A DNA stretch of 58,713 nucleotides from a bacterium (lineage in GTDB: Bacteria > SZUA-79 > Acidulodesulfobacterales > Acidulodesulfobacteraceae). The notes below the pieces were generated by a model, which saw only the letters and a list, made by a program, of their open reading frames with translations, was not told the origin of the DNA and did not search any database. Position numbers and translations under genes: made by a program. Shown here piece by piece: positions 35,951-44,939 of this stretch (its first letter is position 1; the number at the start of each line of letters is the position of its first letter). The DNA is taken from positions 1 to 58,713 of the forward strand of contig JAKASO010000010.1 of assembly GCA_021818985.1 (NCBI GenBank), written 5' to 3'.

Positions 35951-36628
35951 ATGGAATATGATGAAAATGGTGTAAGTATTGTTCCTTTTGAATTTAAAAA
36001 AGAGATATTCGAAGAAGCGAAAAAGGATTTTAGGTATGAAGAATATGTCAGAGGCTGTCTTAACTGCGGCGTATGCACCGGCGGCTGCCCGCCGCATAGG
36101 TTTTTTGATTTCTCCCCGCGTATCGTCTTGCAAAAATGCAAATCCAACGATCCCGCTCTTGTTTGGGAGATGATGGACGAGTATATCTGGGCATGTTTTC
36201 AGTGTTTCACATGCGCTATGATATGTCCTTTTCTAAATAGCCCCGGCGGCGTTATAGCCATATTAAGAGAAATTGCCGTTAGAAGAGGATTTGAATCGGC
36301 AAAGAGGGTTTTAAAACCGTATTCGAGGGTTCTTCTTAAATTAACCGCCTACGGCAACCAGTTATCTCCCGATATGATTCAGCCCGATTTCTTTCCTGAT
36401 TGGGGTCCGCATATAGGCTATGCTTCCCAGGATTTACCGCTAAAAAGAAAAGCCATTCCTATGCCAACCTTGCAGGTTACTAATCTTGCATGGGACGTTG
36501 CTCCTGAAACAATGAAAGAACTTTATACTATATTTGATGAAGCCGGAGTTTTTAAAATAATAGAGGTAGTAGATCCGTCTTTATATGAAATAATAATGGA
36601 TATAATAGATGACGTTAGATCGTCATAG
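35951..36628 (+). CDS. hdrC1: sHdr iron-sulfur subunit HdrC1
   Basis: Electron-transfer subunit of the sulfur-oxidising heterodisulfide-reductase-like complex, 225 residues, cytoplasmic. Two ferredoxin-type motifs: Cys36/39/42/46 (CLNCGVCTGGCP) and Cys82/85/88/92 (CFQCFTCAMICP). The C-terminal half (PDFFPDWGPHIGYASQDLPLKRKAIPMPTLQ region) is longer than in methanogen HdrC and is typical of the sHdr C1 subunit. First gene of the conserved order C1-B1-A-hyp-C2-B2, which identifies the system better than any single gene. Confidence 0.92.
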   Translation: MEYDENGVSIVPFEFKKEIFEEAKKDFRYEEYVRGCLNCGVCTGGCPPHRFFDFSPRIVLQKCKSNDPALVWEMMDEYIWACFQCFTCAMICPFLNSPGGVIAILREIAVRRGFESAKRVLKPYSRVLLKLTAYGNQLSPDMIQPDFFPDWGPHIGYASQDLPLKRKAIPMPTLQVTNLAWDVAPETMKELYTIFDEAGVFKIIEVVDPSLYEIIMDIIDDVRSS

Positions 36629-36647
36629 ATTTAATGGGAGAATAAAT

Positions 36648-37847
36648 ATGGCTGTCGAAATTAAAAACAGACTCGACCTTGCGGCTAAAAGTTCCGATTA
36701 CATGCATATCGCGGGCAGAAAAATAGAAAATATACATGAAGAGCTTTTAGAGCTTGAAGCAAAAGGAGAAGTTAAGGTCATTCATATTAAAGATGAAAAT
36801 AAGCCTCTCTATGCCGAAACCCTTTTCGGCTGGAAAAAAAAGATACCTACAAATAAGCTCTGGCATCATAAATCGTGCGGACAGTGTGGAAATATACCCG
36901 GTTATCCCGTATCTGTATTATGGTTTATGAACAAGTTAGGTTTGGAATATATTGATGAAAGAAATCAAACATCGTGTACGGCATGGAACTATCATGGTTC
37001 CGGCACCTCAAATCCCGTCGGTCTTGCGGCGGTTGCCGTCCGTAACTGGCACAGGGCTTACGAACTTGGCTTATTTCCGCTATTTCACTGCGCCACGACA
37101 TTTGGCGACTATAAAGAAATGCGCAATCTTCTTGTGGAAAATAAAGAACTGCGCGACGAAGTCAAAAAAATTATGAATAAAATCGGCAGGGAGCTTGTTA
37201 TACCCGAAGAAATTGTCCATTATAGCGAATGGGTGCATGTTTTAAGGTTCGAAATCGCAAAACTTAAAAAATACGACCTTAGCGATGTTATCGTTACCGT
37301 TCATCCCGCATGCCATTGCTATAAAATGATCCCCGAAGACTGCATATACGATAAAGAAATATATGCCGGTAAAAGAACTGCCGTATCCACAGGCATTGCT
37401 TTAGCCTTAGGCGCCAAAGTTGCCGATTATTCCACGTGGTATGACTGCTGCGGATTTGGCTTCAGGCATATACTTACCGAAAGGGAAGCCTCGCGCTCTT
37501 TTGTTATGGATAGAAAGATAAGACCTATGGTAAGAGAAGCCAATTCCGATGTCTGTATAACCCAGGATACCGGCTGCACCACGACGCTTGATAAAAATCA
37601 GTGGATTGGCAAAGCTATGGGCTATACCGAGCAGGTGCCAGTTATGTCGGATGTTATGTTTGCCGCCCTTGCCTGCGGCGCGGATGTTTTTAAGATAGTT
37701 CAGCTTCAATGGCATACTACCGACTGGCGTCCGCTATGCGAAAAAATCGGTATAGACTGGAAAAAGTCCGAAGAAGAATATAAAGCTTATTTAGAAGAAC
37801 TCAGGGCAGGGGGAAAGACGGTCAATCTCTATGAATACCCTTCTTAA
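36648..37847 (+). CDS. hdrB1: sHdr subunit HdrB1
   Basis: 399 residues from ATG 36648 (GGGAG 7 nt upstream); the open frame extends to 36609 but that would overlap hdrC1. Member of the CCG family that in methanogens binds non-cubane clusters. Cys-rich segments are SCGQCGNIPGYP, QTSCTAWNYHG, HPACHCYKM, YDCCGFGFRH and QDTGCTTTL. The two CCG motifs are incomplete compared with methanogen HdrB, as is usual for sHdr B1, so cluster content may differ. The last codons are duplicated 64 bp downstream. Confidence 0.92.
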   Translation: MAVEIKNRLDLAAKSSDYMHIAGRKIENIHEELLELEAKGEVKVIHIKDENKPLYAETLFGWKKKIPTNKLWHHKSCGQCGNIPGYPVSVLWFMNKLGLEYIDERNQTSCTAWNYHGSGTSNPVGLAAVAVRNWHRAYELGLFPLFHCATTFGDYKEMRNLLVENKELRDEVKKIMNKIGRELVIPEEIVHYSEWVHVLRFEIAKLKKYDLSDVIVTVHPACHCYKMIPEDCIYDKEIYAGKRTAVSTGIALALGAKVADYSTWYDCCGFGFRHILTEREASRSFVMDRKIRPMVREANSDVCITQDTGCTTTLDKNQWIGKAMGYTEQVPVMSDVMFAALACGADVFKIVQLQWHTTDWRPLCEKIGIDWKKSEEEYKAYLEELRAGGKTVNLYEYPS

Positions 37848-37927
37848 TGAAGACAAATATAAATATTGGCAGAACTGGAATATTAGCAACTAATCCGATA
37901 CCCCTTCTTAATGAAGACAAATATAAA
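37835..37927. repeat. Duplicated tail of hdrB1
   Basis: CCCTTCTTAATGAAGACAAA plus TATAAA (37838-37863) spans the hdrB1 stop codon and is repeated exactly at 37902-37927. The remaining gap to hdrA (to 38041) is AT-rich with no other feature; GGGGG stands 7 nt before the hdrA start. Confidence 0.85.
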
Positions 37928-38041
37928 CTTTAAGCCTGCGCAGGCGGGATTCTAAAATTTCCATTTTGAATTATTAATTAAGTTATTAATTATAAGAAAT
38001 ATAAGAAATAGATTATAAAGAAATAGAAAGGGGGTTATTAT

Positions 38042-39088
38042 ATGCCGGAAAATATTCTTGTAATAGGCGGGGGCCCAGCAGGGCTTCATGCCGCAAACGA
38101 ACTTGCGGAATTAGGCGTAAGCGTTAGTTTAGTAGAAAGAGATGCATTTATCGGCGGCAATCCGAAAAAGTTTAAGTATAAATTCCTGTTTCCAGATCTT
38201 CAGCCTGCCGAAAATGTAATCGGAGAATTAATCAAAAAAGCGGAGTCGAACAAAAATATCAGGATATATTATTCATCGGAGGTTACTGATTTTAAGGAAA
38301 ACGGAAAAAAATTCGACGTAACAATAAAATCGCCTAAAGGTACCGAAACAAAAACATTTAATTCAGTTATTGTAGCCACTGGTTTTGAACATTTTGACCC
38401 TGCCACCGATTCTAAATACTCTTACCAGCTTTTTGACGATGTCATAGACATAAAGGATCTGGAAAAGATGATGGGCGAGGGCAATTTTAACAGGCCTTCA
38501 AATGGCAAACCCCCAAGAAATGTCGCAATAATACTGTGTGTCGGTTCAAGGGATAGGCATGTCGGCAACCAGTATTGTTCGAGGGTATGCTGCACAGTTT
38601 CGGTTAAGCAGGCTATTGAATTAAAGGAACATTTTCCAGAAATGGAAGTCTATATTTTTTACATGGATATCAGGACTTACGGGTTTTATGAAGATCTGTA
38701 CTGGAAAGCCATGGAAGAACACGACGTTCAAATAGTAAAAGGAAGGGTTGCCGAGATAACTTCGGGGCCCGATAATACCGTTATATGCAAGGGCGAAGAC
38801 ACCTTGCTGCGCGGACCGTTCGAGATACCGTTCGATATGGTCGTTCTTGCTTCCGGGATGGAAGGCGGTCCCCAATCGCCAGAAATGTCGAAAAAGTTAG
38901 GCATCGAACTTGACGAACACGGCTTTTTGAAGCCGGCTAATATTACGCTGTCACCTTTTAAATCTAATAAGGACGGGATATTTTTGGCGGGAGCATGCAC
39001 GGGACCTAAAGCTATCGTAGATGCGATAGTCGAAGGCGGGGCTGCGGCTATGAATGCTTACATTTACGCTAAAAAAAACGCTCAATAA
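38042..39088 (+). CDS. hdrA: sHdr flavoprotein subunit HdrA
   Basis: FAD-binding core subunit, 348 residues, much shorter than methanogen HdrA because the ferredoxin inserts are missing, as in sHdr complexes. Dinucleotide motif VIGGGPAGLHAA (7-18); the second half ends in GIFLAGACTGPKAIVDAIVEGGAAA, closing the flavin fold. The cysteine cluster CSRVCC near 179-184 is the expected iron-sulfur or catalytic site. Operon position between B1 and the conserved unknown protein supports the call. The stop lies in a 14-bp tandem repeat (39081-39108). Confidence 0.93.
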   Translation: MPENILVIGGGPAGLHAANELAELGVSVSLVERDAFIGGNPKKFKYKFLFPDLQPAENVIGELIKKAESNKNIRIYYSSEVTDFKENGKKFDVTIKSPKGTETKTFNSVIVATGFEHFDPATDSKYSYQLFDDVIDIKDLEKMMGEGNFNRPSNGKPPRNVAIILCVGSRDRHVGNQYCSRVCCTVSVKQAIELKEHFPEMEVYIFYMDIRTYGFYEDLYWKAMEEHDVQIVKGRVAEITSGPDNTVICKGEDTLLRGPFEIPFDMVVLASGMEGGPQSPEMSKKLGIELDEHGFLKPANITLSPFKSNKDGIFLAGACTGPKAIVDAIVEGGAAAMNAYIYAKKNAQ

Positions 39089-39149
39089 TAAATACTCAAT
39101 AATAAATAGTAAACAGTTAATAATAAAAAATAATAAATTGCTTTATGCC

Positions 39150-39905
39150 ATGCCCTATTTTTTAAAAAACAATAAAATAGACGAGCGTTATGAAACAAAA
39201 TTCTTTGCTATCATTAAGGAAAATTTAAACAATGAAAAGATAGACGAGTTCAATTTTCTTCTGAAGAAAAAAACGGCTATTATTCGGGATTTTCTTAATA
39301 ATATCGGCAAAAGAAGTTATAGTGTTTTAGATTATGAAAATATCTTGTCCATGATATTTTCCATAAGAAGGCATAAAGAAAAGATACTTAGTACGGTGGA
39401 TATAGAAAATCTTAACAGTTCTTTTAAATTTTTGGCTCAAGTCAAGAAACTTCCGGAGGTAAGACTTGCGCGGTTTCTGGAAACTTTTGGCTATGACGAT
39501 CTGCTGATAAAAAAAGATATTTCTTTAGAGATTCTGCATTTTTTTGAACCAGATAAAAATGCCTTATGGACTTCGTGGATTTACAGGCAGGATAACGGCA
39601 CCGGTTCTTTGCCTTATATGGCGGACTTTTTAAAAAGGACATGGGACGGCAATCCTTATGTAATGCCTTTTAGTCTTAAAGATATGAGCGAAGAGACCGG
39701 CTATCTATATGAACTTTCCGCAAAAAACGGTTTTTATGCGGAACCTCCCTACGGGGCGGATATACTTCTTGCATATATGTATTCCGATTATGTATTTAAA
39801 ATGGTCTATGCGGAATCAAAATCATTATCGCCGGCAGTGCCGGACGGTTATAGTTTGATGAAAAAATTGCTTGGAGTGGAAAAATTACGGAGGGTGTCAT
39901 GTTAA
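39150..39905 (+). CDS. sHdr-associated conserved protein (Hyp)
   Basis: About 251 residues from ATG 39150 (MPYFLKNNK); the frame is open to 39054 but that would overlap hdrA and has a lysine/asparagine-rich unlikely N-terminus. No cysteine-rich cluster, no membrane segment; mostly helical with motifs WTSWIYRQDNGTGSLPYMADF and YGADILLAYMYSDYV. Every sHdr cluster carries an unknown gene in this place, between A and C2, and the fit to position is good. Role in the complex is not established. It overlaps hdrC2 by 7 nt. Confidence 0.82.
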   Translation: MPYFLKNNKIDERYETKFFAIIKENLNNEKIDEFNFLLKKKTAIIRDFLNNIGKRSYSVLDYENILSMIFSIRRHKEKILSTVDIENLNSSFKFLAQVKKLPEVRLARFLETFGYDDLLIKKDISLEILHFFEPDKNALWTSWIYRQDNGTGSLPYMADFLKRTWDGNPYVMPFSLKDMSEETGYLYELSAKNGFYAEPPYGADILLAYMYSDYVFKMVYAESKSLSPAVPDGYSLMKKLLGVEKLRRVSC

Positions 39906-40654
39906 ATGAAAGACCGGTCGCCGAAAAAGGCGAACACATAATCGCAAGGCATTTAATAGAAGATGACCGCATAAAAGAAGAAAAAAACCTTGTTATAGAC
40001 GGTGTCGATGTTTCAGGCAGGTGGAATACCTTTATTGAAACAAGGGTTGATTCGGAATATGACAGGTCTTTTTTTGAAGAGATAAAGAAAACGGTCGTCG
40101 GTTCCCGCATAAATAGATGCTGGCAATGTGGAATGTGTACGGCAAGCTGCACAGTAACGCCGTTATACAGAAGGTTTAATCCCCGCGCCTTTATTTATAT
40201 GATGCAGTTGGGCAATTTGAAAGAGTTGAAAAAATATGTTGATGTAGCATGGCGCTGCGTCGGCTGTTATAAGTGTTCGCAAAGGTGTCCGAAGCAGGTA
40301 AATCCCGCGGAAATGATGGAAGCCCTGGCGCTTGTCGTTAAAAAATATTTTCCCGAAGAACTTGAAAAAAAAGCGTTAAAAATTGATGAAGATGTCAAAA
40401 AAATATATGAGGAGATGATATTGGGACGCGGCAGGCTCGACCTTGCCAAACTGCATACCGGTTCTATGAGAAAAATGGGAAGGTCAAAAGAGCTTTTAGG
40501 CAAAAAGATAGAAAGGGATGCTATTTTTAAAATGATAAAAGATGGAAGGGCTTTTTCGGTCCTAAGGCTCGGAACCCCCCCTAAGTGGCATAACTCTAAA
40601 AAAGCGATAGATAAATATTTAAAAAATATAGGGACTCTTGAAGAAAGCTTATAA
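39899..40654 (+). CDS. hdrC2: sHdr iron-sulfur subunit HdrC2
   Basis: 251 residues with two [4Fe-4S] motifs, Cys74/77/80/84 (CWQCGMCTASC) and Cys120/123/126/130 (CVGCYKCSQRC followed by Pro). The N-terminal 70 residues and a long helical C-terminus frame the ferredoxin part. GGAGGG directly upstream is a good ribosome-binding site. It passes electrons between HdrA and HdrB2 by analogy with methanogen HdrC. Confidence 0.92.
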   Translation: MLNERPVAEKGEHIIARHLIEDDRIKEEKNLVIDGVDVSGRWNTFIETRVDSEYDRSFFEEIKKTVVGSRINRCWQCGMCTASCTVTPLYRRFNPRAFIYMMQLGNLKELKKYVDVAWRCVGCYKCSQRCPKQVNPAEMMEALALVVKKYFPEELEKKALKIDEDVKKIYEEMILGRGRLDLAKLHTGSMRKMGRSKELLGKKIERDAIFKMIKDGRAFSVLRLGTPPKWHNSKKAIDKYLKNIGTLEESL

Positions 40655-40724
40655 GTCAACCGCCGCTGCTCAGTAAAAGCGGGGGCTTGAAAGAAAAAAA
40701 ATTCATTGTGGGGACGATTTTTAT

Positions 40725-41642
40725 ATGGAAAATCTAAAAGAGAATCAAGCTGCGTATTATCCGGGATGTGCTCTTTTAACTATTGACAGGGCTTATAATA
40801 ACAGCTCTAAAATGGTTGCTAAAAAAATGGGAATAGAACTTGTCGAAATACCCGATTATAACTGTTGCGGAATAGGTGAAATGAAATCTAAAGGCTGCGT
40901 TTCTTTATATCTGCCGCTTAGGAATATGGAAATAGCCAAAACAAAACTTGGAAGTAAAAATTTAGTTATGGCATGTTCAGTGTGCTATCATGAATTTACC
41001 CGGTCTATTCAGCGGGTAAGGGAGGATAAAAGCATGCTTGACGGCGTCAATGCGATATTTAAAGATGCCGGCGAAGAAGAATACAGTCCAGACGGCGAAG
41101 CAAGGCATATTTTGGAGTTTCTTTATAACGAAAAGGGTCCTGGCGAGGTTAGAAAAAATACCGTTAAGCCTTTAAACGGCATTAAGATTGCGCCTTATTA
41201 CGGCTGTCTTTATTCCCGTCCGTCAATGTATACCTTTATGGGGAAAAAACCTGTAATGGACGATCCGGAATATCCGCATTTTATGCATGAATTTCTTGAA
41301 AGCCTTGGGGCGGAGGTTATCCACTACGGCAACGAAGTTCAATGCTGCGGCGGCAGAAATGTGGTTCAGGATGAGGAGACTTCCTTTAAATTATGTTCTC
41401 AAACGCTATCTAAAGCAAAAAATGCCGGCGCAGATATGCTCGCTTTGATCTGTCCGAAGTGCGCGGGCGCTCTTGATGTAAATCAGCCGAAGATCGTGGA
41501 AAAGTTCGGGAAAGACTCCGAACTGCCGGTCGTCTATTTAACCCAGCTTATGGCGCTTGCATTCGGATTTTCATCAAAAGAAGCTGAAATAAGCGATATG
41601 ATATCAAACCCTTTAAAAATACTTAAAGAAAAAGGTTTTTAA
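40725..41642 (+). CDS. hdrB2: sHdr subunit HdrB2
   Basis: 305 residues with two complete CCG domains: YPGC, NCCG and CSVC in the first half (about 14-90), and YGC, QCCGG and CPKC in the second (about 165-250). These bind two non-cubane [4Fe-4S] clusters that handle disulfides in methanogen HdrB, so B2 rather than B1 is the likely catalytic subunit. It is preceded by a 70-bp gap with a C/G hairpin (40660-40685) and ends the operon. Confidence 0.93.
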   Translation: MENLKENQAAYYPGCALLTIDRAYNNSSKMVAKKMGIELVEIPDYNCCGIGEMKSKGCVSLYLPLRNMEIAKTKLGSKNLVMACSVCYHEFTRSIQRVREDKSMLDGVNAIFKDAGEEEYSPDGEARHILEFLYNEKGPGEVRKNTVKPLNGIKIAPYYGCLYSRPSMYTFMGKKPVMDDPEYPHFMHEFLESLGAEVIHYGNEVQCCGGRNVVQDEETSFKLCSQTLSKAKNAGADMLALICPKCAGALDVNQPKIVEKFGKDSELPVVYLTQLMALAFGFSSKEAEISDMISNPLKILKEKGF

Positions 41643-41670
41643 TTGCAAAATCTTTAATCGCAAAATAAAA

Positions 41671-43221
41671 TTAAAACTGTTTTGCTGCGAATTTTTTAAA
41701 TAAGTATTTGTCTTTATAAAGATAAAGAAATTTTTTAAGTTCATATATTTTTATCGTTCTAATTTTTTGCCTCGCATGTGTTATTATTAATACTTTCAGC
41801 AGTTTGTGGCTTTTAAAATTCTCTGCCAACTTTTTTTCAAGATGATCCCCGTATTTCGTATCTATTATATACAGAAAATTATCCCCTTTTTTATTTCTAA
41901 AATGATTCCATAACGAATATTCGTTATTTCTTAAATAGTAGTTGAAGGAGTAAGTTTGGGGCCTGCCTTTAACATAATAAGCAAGCTCGCTTGCTATTTG
42001 AAATCTTCTTGCCATTATTAAAAAATGATCTTTTTTGTGTGTTTTCAGTATTACGTCGACTTCACCCGCCAATTTTTTCCAGCCGAGCATATCCCTTATA
42101 GGGCTTTTGTCCTGTTTAATGTTTACTATTGTATAATACGGCTGGGTAAATGTGACGGCAGAAAATAAAAATCCTACACCTGCGGAAAATGCAAGAAATG
42201 ATGCAGCCAATTTTTTTGATTTAGCAGATTTTAATTTTTTAAAGAATTCAAAAACAAGCGTTCCGGCAAGTATATAGGCGGTAAAATACATAAAGACCGG
42301 CCAGTTGGGCTGGACCTCGGTTTTTGAACACTGATATATAAAATAAAAAAAAGGAGTTAGACCCGCTAAAGAAAGCGCAAGATAAGTATCGTTCTTATTC
42401 TTAAGTCCGGTATACAGTCCGTAGAATAAAGAATATATAAGGATAATGTATATAAAAGGGGAAACTATTCCCGCCTGCGAAGCTATGAATAAATATAAAT
42501 TATTTATGAAAGTATTAAAATTGACGTAATGCCCCGACAGCGTGAAAAGGTGCCTGAAAGATGCGAAATCATTAAGATAATTCCAGATTATTACTTGGGC
42601 AAAAAGCGCAACGGATATAAAAAAAGACAAATACGGCTCTTTTCTTGAAAAATATTTCCTGTAAGCTTTACTTAGAAGCATAAATAAGAAAATTATGAGA
42701 TACAAAAAAACCGCGGTATATTTACTTAATAAAGCAAGTCCCGATGAGATTCCGATAAGATACCAGTAATAGTCTTTTTGATGCCGGACTAAATAGACCA
42801 AAAATAAGATGGTAAGCGCAAAAAATAGTATCTGGGCATCGCCGTATACGATCAGGACTGAGCCGACATTAAAGATAGGTATGACATTTAACAGGACTGC
42901 GCCCCCGATACTATAAATTTTATTGCCGGTTAGTTTGTTGAGCAAAAGATATGTAAATAATGAAATAATTAAGGAGGTTAGCGGAGCGCCGAGCCTGACG
43001 AATAATTGCGAATTAAATTTACCGAACAATGTTGTTGCGGCTATAATATAAGCAATCATAGGGGACATATCGTAATACGACAACGACAGATGCCGCGACC
43101 ATTGCCAGTAATATGCCTCTTCCGGAACAAGGTCAAACCGCGTGATGAAAATAATTCTTAATATGAAAATAAAGATCAGGAATATAAAAAGCAGATTGGT
43201 TGCGATTTTGTATTTGTTCAT
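41671..43221 (-). CDS. GT39-like membrane glycosyltransferase
   Basis: 516 residues, about 11 membrane helices, then a soluble C-terminal domain (about 370-516). The first extracytoplasmic loop has the acidic motif DLVPEEAYYWQW followed by LSYYDMSPM, typical of ArnT/PMT-type enzymes that use polyprenyl-phosphate sugars to modify lipid A, proteins or surface polymers. Acceptor and sugar are unknown. The ATG is the last of four evenly spaced ATGs formed by a 17-bp repeat; each upstream one opens a 6-codon ORF. Confidence 0.88.
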   Translation of the reverse strand: MNKYKIATNLLFIFLIFIFILRIIFITRFDLVPEEAYYWQWSRHLSLSYYDMSPMIAYIIAATTLFGKFNSQLFVRLGAPLTSLIISLFTYLLLNKLTGNKIYSIGGAVLLNVIPIFNVGSVLIVYGDAQILFFALTILFLVYLVRHQKDYYWYLIGISSGLALLSKYTAVFLYLIIFLFMLLSKAYRKYFSRKEPYLSFFISVALFAQVIIWNYLNDFASFRHLFTLSGHYVNFNTFINNLYLFIASQAGIVSPFIYIILIYSLFYGLYTGLKNKNDTYLALSLAGLTPFFYFIYQCSKTEVQPNWPVFMYFTAYILAGTLVFEFFKKLKSAKSKKLAASFLAFSAGVGFLFSAVTFTQPYYTIVNIKQDKSPIRDMLGWKKLAGEVDVILKTHKKDHFLIMARRFQIASELAYYVKGRPQTYSFNYYLRNNEYSLWNHFRNKKGDNFLYIIDTKYGDHLEKKLAENFKSHKLLKVLIITHARQKIRTIKIYELKKFLYLYKDKYLFKKFAAKQF

Positions 43222-43285
43222 AGATTGATGACTCTCATAGATTGATGACTCTCATAGATTGATGACTCTCATAGATTGATGATCT
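43218..43285 (-). repeat. 17-bp tandem repeat forming three chained mini-ORFs
   Basis: Four copies, three exact, at 43218-43234, 43235-43251, 43252-43268 and 43269-43285 (last diverged at its end). On the minus strand the unit reads ATGAGAGTCATCAATCT. Each ATG opens MRVINL and stops at the TGA of the next ATGA; the third stop overlaps the glycosyltransferase start (43221). Mini-ORFs: 43272-43252, 43255-43235, 43238-43218. No strong ribosome-binding site is seen before any of them. Confidence 0.85.
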
Positions 43286-43865
43286 TAATAAACTGATTTT
43301 AGATATTATACGATTTTAGTTGTAAATTAAAAACAGAAAAATTAAATTTTCAGGCAGGTATTTTCATAGATATTTTAAAGGGCAATAAATAAAGACTGCC
43401 GTCAACTTTTAATTTGATAATTTGACGATTAAAATTAATTTTTAATTTGCCATAATATTGCCATAATATCCCGTTTATTATTATTTTTATTTTTAGTTAA
43501 GGAATAGACAAACTAAAAGTTATTTATAGAGGTTATTTATAGATGGACATTTTAATAGTTATTAACACAGTAATAAAAAAAGCTTGACAACAGTCTGCAA
43601 TTAGTTTATTTTTATCAATAGCTATTATTTACTATATTACTATACATAACATAAATTGACCCAAAATATAGCCGACTGTTAATAAAATATATGGCTGTTA
43701 TGCGCCGGCTGCGCAGTTTACCGGCATAATAATTAATAAATTATTCATTAAAGATATTATAATTATAACCGATATGTTATATACCCAGTGCATTTTTATA
43801 TTATAAGTCATTATTAACTAAATTAATAAATTAACTATATTTTATAATTTAAGGTTTATTATATT
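43286..43865 (+). promoter_or_regulatory. Long AT-rich gap with a candidate pilM promoter
   Basis: No gene is supported in these 580 bp. TTGACA at 43584-43589 with TTTATT about 17 bp further is a possible promoter for the pil operon, 280 bp upstream of its start; a long 5' leader would result. The remainder is A/T-rich with small repeats (GCCATAATATT twice near 43448) and no recognised riboswitch. Confidence 0.4.
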
Positions 43866-44939
43866 ATGGCGGTTAGCTTCGGCTTTTTATCAAAGAAAAT
43901 AATCGGAATAAACATAGGTCCAAGCTCCATAAAAATAATTAAGCTGGCCAAGGCAGGACATAATAATTGTATTTTAGAAGGCTATGATATTATCGATCTG
44001 CCTGCCGGCGCCGTTATGAACGGCATAATAAAAGATCATGCTTCCGTGGCTTCTTATATAAAAAACTCCTTTGTTCGGCATGGTTTTAACAATAAAAATG
44101 TTGCCGTTTCAATTCCATGCAAGCATGTGATCATTAAAACTATCGAAATGCCTAAGATGAAAAAAGAAGAACTCGATTCCGCAATATTTTTTGAGGCGCA
44201 GCAATATATAACATATGATATTAATGAAGTTTCCTTTGATTATGTCGTTCTCGGCGATTCCCCTACAGGTATAAATACCAATATGATAATGATAGTTGCA
44301 GGCAAAAAAGATATTATAAACGACCATATCCAGCTAATACATGAATCGGGGTTAAACCCTTTAATTGTTGACGTTGACTGCATTGCCCTTGAAAATATGT
44401 TCAGTTTCAACTATCCCGAAGAGGAAGACCAGATGATATGCCTTATTAGAGCCGGATCTTTAGAAACTAACGTTCACGTAATAAATAAAGGGCGTAATTT
44501 GTTTAGAAGGGATATACCGATGGGCGGTTTTAATATTACCGAAGAAATATCAAAAAAATTTCAAATCGAATTTAATGAAGCTGAAAATATTAAAACCGGC
44601 GGCATAAATTTAAAAGATCTCAATTTTCAAACGAACTATGCGATATATTTAAATATGATAGTATTAAGGATAACATCGGAGATCCAGAGAACGATTGATT
44701 ATTTTGCCGCTAATAACGATAAACAGTACCCCAAGAAGATTTTTCTAACCGGCGGTTCCAGTAAAATCACCGGTTTAGCCGAAGGTATAGAGGCAAAAAC
44801 CAATATACCGGTTGAAATTGCTAATTCTTTCAGACATATAACATTTAAACCTGGCATCGGCGATCCAGGCGTGCTCGATGCTTACTCCGGTTCATTTGGC
44901 ATTGCTGTCGGGCTTGCTGCAGGAGGGTTACAATCCTGA
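43866..44939 (+). CDS. pilM: Type IV pilus assembly protein PilM
   Basis: Cytoplasmic actin-like ATPase that docks PilN and the pilus motor. 357 residues with the FtsA/PilM start IIGINIGPSSIKIIKL (12-27), EMPKMKKEELDSAIFFEAQQYI (the PilM hallmark), a phosphate loop and the closing KIFLTGGSSKITGL (about 290-303). It begins the pilMNOPQ operon; its stop and the pilN start overlap as TGATG. Confidence 0.95.
   Translation: MAVSFGFLSKKIIGINIGPSSIKIIKLAKAGHNNCILEGYDIIDLPAGAVMNGIIKDHASVASYIKNSFVRHGFNNKNVAVSIPCKHVIIKTIEMPKMKKEELDSAIFFEAQQYITYDINEVSFDYVVLGDSPTGINTNMIMIVAGKKDIINDHIQLIHESGLNPLIVDVDCIALENMFSFNYPEEEDQMICLIRAGSLETNVHVINKGRNLFRRDIPMGGFNITEEISKKFQIEFNEAENIKTGGINLKDLNFQTNYAIYLNMIVLRITSEIQRTIDYFAANNDKQYPKKIFLTGGSSKITGLAEGIEAKTNIPVEIANSFRHITFKPGIGDPGVLDAYSGSFGIAVGLAAGGLQS

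Noticed and set aside
35951-41642. Methanogen-type or Qmo/Flox-linked Hdr operon
   Set aside because: HdrA lacks the ferredoxin insertions, and gene order C1-B1-A-hyp-C2-B2 with no flox or mvhD gene matches sHdr.
43218-43285. CRISPR array
   Set aside because: Repeats are 17 bp and directly adjacent with no spacers, so this is a simple tandem repeat.
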